Below are positions 1-7,289 of a DNA stretch of 7,396 nt, piece by piece. A program made the translations under genes and the position numbers. Source of the stretch: JAJKIP01 sp040509055 (GTDB lineage Bacteria; Bacteroidota; Bacteroidia; Chitinophagales; Chitinophagaceae). The stretch's first letter is position 1. Every line of letters begins with the position of its first letter. Where the stretch lies: the NCBI GenBank assembly GCA_040509055.1, contig JBEVLT010000160.1, positions 1 to 7,396 on the forward strand, given 5' to 3'. The notes under the pieces are model-generated. The model was not told where the DNA came from. It did not search any database and saw only the letters and a program-made list of their open reading frames with translations.

Positions 1-27
1 CCCCTCTGAAAACACTGGCATATCATC

Positions 28-3000
28 ATGACTGCAAATAATAAAACCATGAAAAAACTGCTGCTTTTTGCTTTCCTGAACCTGCTTGGACTTACCATTC
101 TGAAAGCGGGCGAAAACCCACCTGCATCCTTATCCGGTACTTACCAGGTTGGCAGCAGCCAACCGGTCTATAAAAAGCTGACAGATGTGGCTGCAGTCCT
201 TAATAATGCCGCCAATACCGTTACCGGTAATGTTATCTTCGAGTTGAATAGTGATTACACCGGCACCACCGGCGAAACATTCCCGATCGTTTTCAAGCAG
301 TTTAATTCGACCGGCAGCTGGACCGTGACCATACGTCCAAAAGCTGGAGTGTCGTTGCGGACCACCGGAGGAACACCCGGTGTCAATAAGCATATCATAA
401 CGCTGGATGGTACAGACAACCTGGTCCTGGATGGCAGGCCGGGAGGCACCGGTACCGCAAAAAGCTGGCTGATACAGAATTCCAGCAATGGTGGTGCTGC
501 CATCCAGCTGCTGAATGATGCGCAAAGCAATACGTTGACCTGGCTGCAGCTGGAAGGACAGACAGATTTTACGGGTATGGGCATCGTGTACCTGGCGGGC
601 ACAACAGGTACACAGGGCAATGATAATAACACCATCAGCTATTGCGTCATCAAGGCCAGGAGCAGCGCACCGACTATTGCAGCAGCAGGTATTTATTCCG
701 AAAATAATGCTACGGATATAGCCGCTTTCAATTCTGGAACGATCATCACCCACAATGAATTTGGCCTCTTTTACAGACAGGGGACGAGTGGCATCGCTGT
801 ACATCTGAATACCGGTACTACGGCTGCTACTGTTAGTTACAATAGTTTTTACCAGACGCAGGCGATGACCTCGACAACGATCGGCACCGCCATCTTTGCC
901 GTCGCAGTGAATGAACGCCTTGCTTCGGGGATGGACATCAGCCACAATTTCATCGGAGGCACGGCGCCTGAATGCGGAGGCACCCCCTATACGATTTCAG
1001 GCACAGGAGGCGGTTCCATCATCTTTGCGGGTGTGGCATTCAACAATTCCAATGGCACGGGTGTCAACAATGTCGTAAGCGACAATACGATCCGTAATAT
1101 TAAGATTACGCAGGACGCCCCACCCTCATCCGATTGGTCTCTTTTTATGGGGATCCGGATCCGGGGAGGAAAAGTAGAGGTGACCGATAATACCATCGGC
1201 AATGTAGAAGGACATGATCATATCACCCTGATCGCAAATAGCGGCTCAGCCTATAATATAGCTCCGTCTTTTATTGATTTTACTTCCCGGGAAGGAGGAA
1301 GCATTACCGGCAATAAAATGGGAGGCATTACCATACAGGGAAACCTTGTTCCATCTGTTGCCAATACAATATATGGTATCCGGGCATCATTTGTGCCTTC
1401 CGATGCCACACAACCCTTTACGATCAGCAACAATGTGATCGGGAGCACCACCATTACGGACAATATCAGGTCAACAGGGGCTACCATGCCGGTGGACTTT
1501 ACAGGCATTTATACACTGATCCAGGCCAAAACTTCTGTCAGCTTTACGAACAACACGGTGGCAGGGGTCTCCCTTGCGTATGCCGGCTCATCGGTCCCGC
1601 TGGTCATTACAGGCATTACGCAGCAGTCTGTAAACGCCGGAGGGGTAGGCACCTTTGATGGCAACCTGATCTCGGATATTTCATCCGCCTCGCTCACGCC
1701 CGGCAAGGCCCTCAGCTTCCAGGGCATCTGGAGTCATGCGGAAACCTCCGTGATCAGCAACAATACCGTGAGAAACCTGCGCCTGACCGGTACCGTCATC
1801 AATAATGCAGCCTTGGACACCAGCGTAATTGCCGGAATAGTGATAGGCCGGAACCTGGGTGGTGTGATTACCAATGTTTACAATAACAAGATTTATAACC
1901 TTGCGTCTGCCAATGAGGGCACAATGTTACTTACTGCTCTCTGGGGGATGGACATCCGTGGCGGCGCCACGATCTACAATAATCTCGTTTTCCTGAATAA
2001 CGGAGTTCATAAAAATAATTGCGAGATCAGGGGTATTTATGCTGCAAGCGGCAATATTAAGGTGTATCATAATACAGTTTATATCAGCGGCAGCGGCAGC
2101 GGCACAGGCGCTGCTTCCAGCGCTGCGGCGGGCAGATCTGCTACAGGGATTACCCTGGCCATCCGCAACAACCTGCTGGTAAACGCACGGACCGGCGGGA
2201 GCGGGGCCCATTATATTTTCTACAACGGGATTGCCACCCCAACAACGGGCTGGACAACCGCCACAACGAACTATAATGTACTACTGGCCCGGGATCTGAA
2301 CCGGATCGGCAAATGGGGCAGTTCCGAGCTGAATGCAGACCAGTGGAAAACAACCGGCGGTGATGCTAACAGTACTTTTTATACGGTTTCGCAAATCTCT
2401 CCTGCTGACTTATTCACTGATACTGCTACCGCTGATCTGAGCATCAGGACCAATGCGCAAACTTATGTAACGGGGAAAGGAACGAGCGGAACAGGGATCG
2501 CGACAGACTATACAGGGAAAATGCGCGATGCCAGTGTTCCTGCGCCGGGTGCGTTTGAATACGAGTTTTTCCTCGCAGGCACCTATCGTGTAGGCAGCAG
2601 TCATACCTTTAAAAAACTATCGGATGTAGCGGGCATCCTGGGCAAGGCGGATGTAACCGGGCATGTGATCTTTGAACTGGACAGCGATTACGATGGTACT
2701 ACCGGTGAAACCTTCCCCATCACCTTTACACCAATCAATGCCCGGGGCGGCGACTGGACGGTAACCATCCGGCCAAAGGCCGGGGTGACAACACGTACCA
2801 CGGCCGGATCACCGGGAAGCTACAAGGGCCTGATCATGCTGGACAGTGCCGACCGGATCACCTTCGACGGCAGACCGGGAGGGGTCGGCGACACCACCGG
2901 ATGGATCCTGCGCAATACCACCTCAACCAGCTCGGGCGCCACGATCCAGTTTGCAAACGACGCGCAAAACAATACGCTCACGTACCTGCAGCTGGAAGGG

Positions 3001-6000
3001 CAAAGCACAGTCACTACGACCGGAGTGGTGTTGCTGGGCGGCACGCAAAGCACAGCCGGCAATGATCACAACACGATCAGCTATTGTACCATTACAGGTC
3101 TTAGCACTTCCACTGCCACGCCAGGTATCGGCATTTGCTCGGTAAGCGATGCTACCGATACTGCGGCATACAATTCCGGTACCGTCATCATGCACAACAG
3201 GCTGGTCAATATTTATAAATCATCAGCCAGCAGCATCGGTATCAGTCTTGACCAGGGTACAGGATCTGCTACGGTGACCGGCAACAGTTTTTACCAGACC
3301 CGCCCGATCACGAACACGGCTACGGCCGCGATCATGTATGGTATTTACATCAATGATCCTGCTGCTTCCAATATGACCATATCCGGTAATTATATCGGGG
3401 GTACTGCGCCTGAATGCGGAGGTACGGCTTACAGGATTTCCAGCGCAGGCACCGCCTCTTCCCGGTTTATCGGGATCTCCTTTGCAAATGCTACGATTAC
3501 CGGGGAAAATAACAGGATTTACAACAATACGATACGGAAGATTGACCTGTCGGTAGAAAAAGTGCCTTCCCCCAACTATGCTATTTTTCATGCGATACAG
3601 GTTGCCGGCAGCAGGGTAGATGTGACGGATAACCAGATCGGTAATCCTGAAGGATATGATGATATCAAGATATCCGTGGGGGGCACATCTACCAGCATCA
3701 TTGCTCCGGCCATTATTTCATTTACTTCCCGGCTTGGGGGCAGCATTACCGGCAATACCATCGGTGGTATCACGGTGGTTGGAACATCAAGCTCAAGCTC
3801 CGCCAATGTACTTCATGGGATCAACGTGAATTTTTCGCCGTTGGAGATGGGGCAGGTCTTCAATATCAGTAATAACCAGATTGGAAGCACTAATGCGACC
3901 GATAATATCCGGTTCACATCACCTGCCGCAGCATTCAGCTTTAATGGCATCTCGGCTACCCTTCCCGTTTTTGCGATCGTCAATTATAAAAGCAATACGA
4001 TCGCGGGGGTCACATTCAGCTATAGCGGCTCATCGGCCAACCCGCTGATCACGGGTATCAACAATACAAGCTCCAGCACTGCCATCATCGACAGCAATCT
4101 GATATCCGATCTGTATTCCTCCTTGCAGAGGACCGGGGTGTCCTATAATTTCCAGGGTATTGCCACAGAGGGGGATTCTACCGTGATCCGGAATAATACG
4201 ATCCGCCGCTTACGGCTTACTTCTACTGCATCATTGACCGGTAATGCCTCTGCCCGCAGCTATGTGACCGGGGTGGTGCTCGTTGCCAGCTCGAGCAGCA
4301 AGGCAAGGATCTATAACAACAGGATCTATGACTTTACGTCCGTCAATAATGTGGCTTCGCCTTCCGCCACAATGCTGACAGGCCTGGATATCCGCACCAA
4401 TGCCGAGATCTATAACAACCTGATCTCCCTCACCAATGGCACAAATACCAACAACTGTGAAATAGCGGGTATCAGGGCGTCTTATCCCAGGGCCCACATC
4501 TATCACAATACCATCTATGTCGGAGGCAATAACGGAGGCCCTTCCAATGGAGCGGCCAGCTATCCGATAGGAAGATCCGAATACAACAATACACTGACGA
4601 TCCGCAACAACCTGCTGGTCAATGAAAGGACCGGTGGCAACAGATCGCACTACCTACTTTACAACGGCAGTTCCAGCCCGGCAGAGAACTGGACCACCGC
4701 TACTTCGGATTATAATGTATTGATCACTTCAGATTCAGCAAAGATCGGTTGGTGGGGCACTTCCGATAAAAGTATCGCCGGATGGAAAATGACCGGTGGG
4801 GATGTGAACAGCTCGTTTCATTCCATCTCGCAGATCCCTTCTGCCGCTCTGTTTACCGATCTTGTCAGCCTGGAGATCAAACCGGATGCCAGCAGGTATG
4901 TGGCAGGTGCCGGCGCCAGCGGTACGGGAATTACGACCGATTTCGCGGGGAAAACCCGGCATGCGCTGGTACCCTCTGCGGGAGCTTATGAATATCCTGT
5001 GGCGGTATTAAAAAGCCTGGCCATCAGTGCAGGCGCTTTGTCCCCTGCTTTCCAGCGGCCGCTCACTGCGTATGCCGACACGGTGCAGGCGGCTGTTACC
5101 AGCCTGACCATAACGCCGGTAGCGCTGGATCTTTCATCCACGATAAAGGTAAACGGGATCAACGTTCTTTCCGGTCAGCCTTCGGGTGCAATTGTACTGA
5201 GCCCGGGCGATAATACGATTACCATTGCCGTCACTTCTGCAAACCTGACGGTAACGAATACCTATACGGTGACGGTGGTGAGGAGTAACGGCACTCCGAA
5301 CAATGCACCGGCCAACCTCCTCCTCAGCGCTTCCCTCGTCGATGAAAATGCAGCAGCAGGTACCCTGGTGGGTACGCTTAGCACCATCGATCCTGACGCA
5401 GGCGACAGCTTTACCTATAAATTGGTGACCGGGGATAGCAGTGCGGACAACGCTTCGTTTATCATCACCGGCGATCAGCTGAAAATAAATGTGATGCCCG
5501 ATTATGAGACCAAACCTTCTTACAGCGTGCGGATCAGGGCTGAGGATGGCGGTGCCTTGTTTGTAGAAAGGGCATTTGTGATCACTGTTGCAGATAAGAA
5601 TGAGCATTCCCCCGTGATCACTTCGTATAGCGGTGCAGCAAGCACAACGCTGAATGTGCCGGAAAACCAGGTTGCCGTTGCGACGGTTATTGCCAGCGAC
5701 GCCGACCCTGGCAGTATGATCGTCTACAGCGTGCTGAGCAGCGATGACGGCGCTTATTTTACGGTCAATCCTGCCACTGGTGAATTGGTCTTTAACGCAG
5801 CGCCTGACTTCGAACATCCTTCGGATCCGGATGAGAATAACCTGTATCTGGTATCCGTACAGGCGTCAGACGGTACATATACGGCCGTTCAGCGGTTCAA
5901 GGTGAAAGTAACCAATGCGAACGACAATGCGCCGGAGTTCGGCTCCTATGACGGGGATGCCTCCGTCACCCTGAGGGTAGCGGAGAATACAGCAACAATC

Positions 6001-7191
6001 GGTACGGTCTGGGCGGTTGACAAGGAGCCGGGAACCACGATCGTGTACCGGATCGCTGTTGGTGAGGACGGATCTCTGTGTTCCGTGGACCCGGCAACAG
6101 GTGTGCTGCAGTTTGTCACCGCTCCGGATTTTGACCAGCCGGCAGATATGAATGGCGACAATGTGTACATGGTAACCGTAGAAGCATTCGACGGCAGCCT
6201 GAGCGCCAGCCAGCGGTTCAAGATCAAGATCACGAATGAAAATGACAATACCCCGGTATTTATCTCGCACAATGGAAATGCGGTAGTGGAGCTGCAGCTT
6301 CCTGAAAACACTACTGCGGTAACGATGGCTGCGGCCACCGATGGCGATGCCGGTGATATGGTTACGTACAGCCTTGTAACCGGCGGCGATGCAGCCCTGT
6401 TCACCATCGATCCTGCAACCGGTAAGCTGGCATTTGTCAATGCCCCGGATTATGAGCATCCCGCAGATGCCAATACCGATAATATTTATACGGTAACGGT
6501 TCGTGCATCCGATGGCAGCCTGGCCTCCACGCAACAGTTCAGTGTAAAGGTTGCCGATGTGTATGATACCCCGATGATGCTCACCATGACCATGAAGCTT
6601 CCGGAGAATTCGGTGGAAGTGACCAACCTGGAAGCGACAGGCGGGGCGCCGGGTGGTGGCATCGCGCTCACGATTTTTGGTGAGGAAGATGCCGCTTTAT
6701 TCGCGATCGACCAGGCAACCGGCAACCTGTTGTTCATCACCGCCCCGGATTTTGAGCAGCCTGCCGATGCCAATGGAGATAATACGTATATGGTATCGGT
6801 AAAGATGTCGGATGGAAGTTCTGCCGTCATTCTTCGGCTGAAAATAAAGATCACGGATGTAGACGAGGGCGCAAGCCGGTACACGAGCAGGACCAACAAC
6901 GAGCCGGAAGCGGCATCCGCAGAAACGGAGCCCGGAAAGGCGATAAAAGCCTACCCCAATCCTGTTACGGGTAAACGATTTGTCCTGCGGCTGGATGGCA
7001 TCGATGCAGGCAGGTATATGCTGGAGCTGTATACCATGACGGGGCAGCTTGCATACCGGCAACAGGTCAGTCATACCGGTACATCCGTTAATTACCCTGT
7101 TCAGCTGCCAGGCGATCTGAAAAGGGGAATGTATGTACTGAAATTATCAGGAGCAGTTCTGCGGCATACCGAAAAACTGCTTGTGGAATAA
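28..7191 (+). CDS. Giant T9SS-secreted surface protein: two beta-helix modules, cadherin stalk, C-terminal sorting domain
   Basis: Encodes 2387 residues, probably exported by Sec and then T9SS to the cell surface or medium. Domains seen, in order: signal peptide (about residues 8-27); beta-helix module 1 (37-845); beta-helix module 2 (851-1656); cadherin-like beta-sandwich (1660-1753); a short cadherin repeat (1759-1858); four longer cadherin repeats (1860-2279); a Pro/Glu/Ala linker; and a type A sorting domain (2305-2387). The helix modules carry repeated Asn-Asn coil motifs typical of PbH1-type right-handed beta-helices. Such folds occur in polysaccharide lyases and adhesins, but no catalytic set is recognisable, so substrate and activity are unknown. 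Numbering is from the ATG at 28; an in-frame TGA at 7-9 blocks any extension. The ATG at 49, directly before the Lys-Lys and hydrophobic core of the signal peptide, is at least as likely as the true start. No Shine-Dalgarno site precedes either. The gene stands alone and is followed by a terminator. Existence and domain order are firm; biological role is inference. Confidence 0.96.
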   Translation: MTANNKTMKKLLLFAFLNLLGLTILKAGENPPASLSGTYQVGSSQPVYKKLTDVAAVLNNAANTVTGNVIFELNSDYTGTTGETFPIVFKQFNSTGSWTVTIRPKAGVSLRTTGGTPGVNKHIITLDGTDNLVLDGRPGGTGTAKSWLIQNSSNGGAAIQLLNDAQSNTLTWLQLEGQTDFTGMGIVYLAGTTGTQGNDNNTISYCVIKARSSAPTIAAAGIYSENNATDIAAFNSGTIITHNEFGLFYRQGTSGIAVHLNTGTTAATVSYNSFYQTQAMTSTTIGTAIFAVAVNERLASGMDISHNFIGGTAPECGGTPYTISGTGGGSIIFAGVAFNNSNGTGVNNVVSDNTIRNIKITQDAPPSSDWSLFMGIRIRGGKVEVTDNTIGNVEGHDHITLIANSGSAYNIAPSFIDFTSREGGSITGNKMGGITIQGNLVPSVANTIYGIRASFVPSDATQPFTISNNVIGSTTITDNIRSTGATMPVDFTGIYTLIQAKTSVSFTNNTVAGVSLAYAGSSVPLVITGITQQSVNAGGVGTFDGNLISDISSASLTPGKALSFQGIWSHAETSVISNNTVRNLRLTGTVINNAALDTSVIAGIVIGRNLGGVITNVYNNKIYNLASANEGTMLLTALWGMDIRGGATIYNNLVFLNNGVHKNNCEIRGIYAASGNIKVYHNTVYISGSGSGTGAASSAAAGRSATGITLAIRNNLLVNARTGGSGAHYIFYNGIATPTTGWTTATTNYNVLLARDLNRIGKWGSSELNADQWKTTGGDANSTFYTVSQISPADLFTDTATADLSIRTNAQTYVTGKGTSGTGIATDYTGKMRDASVPAPGAFEYEFFLAGTYRVGSSHTFKKLSDVAGILGKADVTGHVIFELDSDYDGTTGETFPITFTPINARGGDWTVTIRPKAGVTTRTTAGSPGSYKGLIMLDSADRITFDGRPGGVGDTTGWILRNTTSTSSGATIQFANDAQNNTLTYLQLEGQSTVTTTGVVLLGGTQSTAGNDHNTISYCTITGLSTSTATPGIGICSVSDATDTAAYNSGTVIMHNRLVNIYKSSASSIGISLDQGTGSATVTGNSFYQTRPITNTATAAIMYGIYINDPAASNMTISGNYIGGTAPECGGTAYRISSAGTASSRFIGISFANATITGENNRIYNNTIRKIDLSVEKVPSPNYAIFHAIQVAGSRVDVTDNQIGNPEGYDDIKISVGGTSTSIIAPAIISFTSRLGGSITGNTIGGITVVGTSSSSSANVLHGINVNFSPLEMGQVFNISNNQIGSTNATDNIRFTSPAAAFSFNGISATLPVFAIVNYKSNTIAGVTFSYSGSSANPLITGINNTSSSTAIIDSNLISDLYSSLQRTGVSYNFQGIATEGDSTVIRNNTIRRLRLTSTASLTGNASARSYVTGVVLVASSSSKARIYNNRIYDFTSVNNVASPSATMLTGLDIRTNAEIYNNLISLTNGTNTNNCEIAGIRASYPRAHIYHNTIYVGGNNGGPSNGAASYPIGRSEYNNTLTIRNNLLVNERTGGNRSHYLLYNGSSSPAENWTTATSDYNVLITSDSAKIGWWGTSDKSIAGWKMTGGDVNSSFHSISQIPSAALFTDLVSLEIKPDASRYVAGAGASGTGITTDFAGKTRHALVPSAGAYEYPVAVLKSLAISAGALSPAFQRPLTAYADTVQAAVTSLTITPVALDLSSTIKVNGINVLSGQPSGAIVLSPGDNTITIAVTSANLTVTNTYTVTVVRSNGTPNNAPANLLLSASLVDENAAAGTLVGTLSTIDPDAGDSFTYKLVTGDSSADNASFIITGDQLKINVMPDYETKPSYSVRIRAEDGGALFVERAFVITVADKNEHSPVITSYSGAASTTLNVPENQVAVATVIASDADPGSMIVYSVLSSDDGAYFTVNPATGELVFNAAPDFEHPSDPDENNLYLVSVQASDGTYTAVQRFKVKVTNANDNAPEFGSYDGDASVTLRVAENTATIGTVWAVDKEPGTTIVYRIAVGEDGSLCSVDPATGVLQFVTAPDFDQPADMNGDNVYMVTVEAFDGSLSASQRFKIKITNENDNTPVFISHNGNAVVELQLPENTTAVTMAAATDGDAGDMVTYSLVTGGDAALFTIDPATGKLAFVNAPDYEHPADANTDNIYTVTVRASDGSLASTQQFSVKVADVYDTPMMLTMTMKLPENSVEVTNLEATGGAPGGGIALTIFGEEDAALFAIDQATGNLLFITAPDFEQPADANGDNTYMVSVKMSDGSSAVILRLKIKITDVDEGASRYTSRTNNEPEAASAETEPGKAIKAYPNPVTGKRFVLRLDGIDAGRYMLELYTMTGQLAYRQQVSHTGTSVNYPVQLPGDLKRGMYVLKLSGAVLRHTEKLLVE
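49..108 (+). other. Sec signal peptide
   Basis: Residues 8-27 begin Met-Lys-Lys, followed by a Leu/Phe/Ala-rich hydrophobic core and a plausible signal peptidase I site after Leu-Lys-Ala (residue 27), just before Gly-Glu-Asn. No lipobox cysteine is present, so this is not a lipoprotein signal. It fits the T9SS domain at the other end, since T9SS cargo first crosses the inner membrane by Sec. The compact shape starting at the ATG at 49 argues that the seven preceding residues may not be translated. Confidence 0.85.
136..2562 (+). repeat. Beta-helix module 1 (residues 37-845), first copy of a large tandem duplication
   Basis: This module has three parts. The N-terminal cap runs from GTYQVGSS to LDGRPGG (residues 37-140) and includes VIFEL, GTTGETFPI and WTVTIRPKAGV; similar blocks open many Bacteroidota beta-helix proteins. 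The body (about 197-719) has 15 coils marked by Asn motifs such as NNTISY, SDNTIRNI, TDNTIGN, SNNVIG, YNNKIY, YHNTVY and IRNNLLVN. Many are preceded by a short strand with a Gly-Ile or similar pair. The C-terminal end (about 800-845) closes with SGTGIATD, TGK and GAFEY, like the end of choice-of-anchor beta-helix domains. Cysteines are at 206, 316 and 665. Module 2 matches it block for block. The fold call rests on motif pattern only. Confidence 0.85.
2086..2103 (+). repeat. Hexanucleotide repeat, three perfect AGCGGC units
   Basis: Three back-to-back AGCGGC units encode Ser-Gly-Ser-Gly-Ser-Gly in the loop between coils 14 and 15 of module 1. The same loop in module 2 has an unrelated Gly/Asn-rich sequence, so this is a variable surface loop. 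The unit is a multiple of three, so gain or loss of copies would keep the frame. Confidence 0.7.
2578..4995 (+). repeat. Beta-helix module 2 (residues 851-1656), second copy
   Basis: A full second copy of the module, offset by 812-814 residues and joined by only five residues (846-850). Hand-counted matches to module 1: 18 of 22 residues in the VIFEL to FPI block, 11 of 11 in WTVTIRPKAGV, 14 of 16 in the NDAQ to LEGQ block, and 18 of 28 at the closing GAYEY block. Loops between coils diverge more. All 15 Asn-motif coils recur in the same order. Cysteines 1020, 1130 and 1477 correspond to 206, 316 and 665; Cys in GIGICSV is extra. Synonymous positions differ widely, so the duplication does not look recent. 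Confidence 0.88.
5005..5286 (+). other. Cadherin-like beta-sandwich domain (residues 1660-1753)
   Basis: The segment has the hallmarks of the bacterial cadherin-like beta-sandwich family (Pfam Cadherin-like, PF12733): an opening LKSLAIS.G.LSPAF, then a Tyr shortly before the second strand, TIKVNG, a Ser-Gly turn, SPGDNTITI, and a closing NTYTVTVVR. These domains commonly act as spacers in large secreted proteins. Here it sits exactly between the second beta-helix and the cadherin array, as a joint between head and stalk. Family assignment is from recognised motifs, not from a search. Confidence 0.85.
5302..5601 (+). other. Cadherin repeat 1 (residues 1759-1858), short subtype
   Basis: Shows the cadherin-type calcium motifs: DENAAAGT near the start, DPDAGDSFTY in the middle, RAEDGG late, and ADKNEHSP at the boundary with the next repeat. 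It lacks the DF.HP..P..NN-type insertion and the S..G.A leader found in the four repeats that follow, so it belongs to a different subtype. Probable role is as a calcium-rigidified stalk unit. Confidence 0.85.
5605..6864 (+). repeat. Four tandem cadherin repeats of a second subtype (residues 1860-2279)
   Basis: Repeats lie at about residues 1860-1967, 1968-2074, 2075-2180 and 2181-2279. Each has a PEN or AEN motif, a DPATG-like turn (DQATG in the last), a PDFEHP/PDFDQP/PDYEHP/PDFEQP block followed by an Asp/Asn-rich segment and a Tyr-x-Val strand, then SDG or FDG. Linkers NANDNAP and NENDNTP are classical cadherin calcium linkers; the third linker is degraded to DVYDTP, and the last repeat has lost the DxD-type motif and part of its start. 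These are likely rigid spacers or adhesion modules on the cell surface. Confidence 0.88.
6940..7188 (+). other. T9SS type A sorting domain (residues 2305-2387)
   Basis: The C-terminal 83 residues carry the type A sorting pattern: KAYPNPV, a beta strand with FVLRL, GRYMLELYTMTGQ, a polar strand, then L..GMYVLKL and a basic/hydrophobic end KLLVE. In Bacteroidota this domain directs export across the outer membrane by T9SS and is usually cleaved during attachment or release. A linker rich in Pro, Glu and Ala (about residues 2289-2304) precedes it, as expected for an exposed cleavage region. This is the strongest evidence for both taxon and location. Confidence 0.94.
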
Positions 7192-7221
7192 ACGATGTTG
7201 AAAAACCACTCTCCTCCGCCA

Positions 7222-7250
7222 GGCCGCTTCGAAAGAAGCGGCCTTTTTTT
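7222..7250 (+). terminator. Rho-independent terminator of the giant gene
   Basis: A perfect 9-bp GC-rich stem (GGCCGCTTC at 7222-7230, GAAGCGGCC at 7235-7243) closes a GAAA tetraloop and is followed at once by seven T residues (7244-7250). It starts 30 bases after the stop codon. The T tract is on the plus strand only; minus-strand transcripts would meet the hairpin without an adjacent T run, so it mainly serves the giant gene. Confidence 0.93.
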
Positions 7251-7289
7251 CTAAAAGGATCAAAAACCATCACCGGCGGTTGTCGCCGT

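Noticed and set aside
130..945. Minus-strand open frame of 271 codons, and similar long minus-strand frames at 5134-5817 and 5866-6534
   Set aside because: They lie wholly opposite well-supported domains of the giant gene, their translations are rich in Cys, Arg, His and Ile without any family motif, and the pattern recurs wherever the plus strand is repetitive and stop-poor in that frame. They are shadows.
2846..3145. Plus-strand open frame of 99 codons in another frame
   Set aside because: Lies inside the N-terminal part of module 2, with Arg/Ala/Pro/Ser-rich low-quality translation and no initiation signal.
136..4995. Repeated Asn-rich motifs considered as a DNA-level repeat array or CRISPR-like structure
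   Set aside because: The repetition is at protein level only; spacing is irregular and the DNA of the motifs varies, so this is a beta-helix coil pattern and not a CRISPR or a DNA repeat array.
7088..7273. Minus-strand open frame of 61 codons across the gene end
   Set aside because: It runs straight through the terminator hairpin and into the sorting domain coding region, so its translation is an artefact of those sequences.
7262..7288. Second small hairpin (CGGCG, loop, CGCCG at 7274-7288) with a T run on the minus strand at 7262-7266
   Set aside because: It could be a terminator for the convergent gene, but the stem is only 5 bp and the T run is short and set about 7 bases away, so it is too weak to call.
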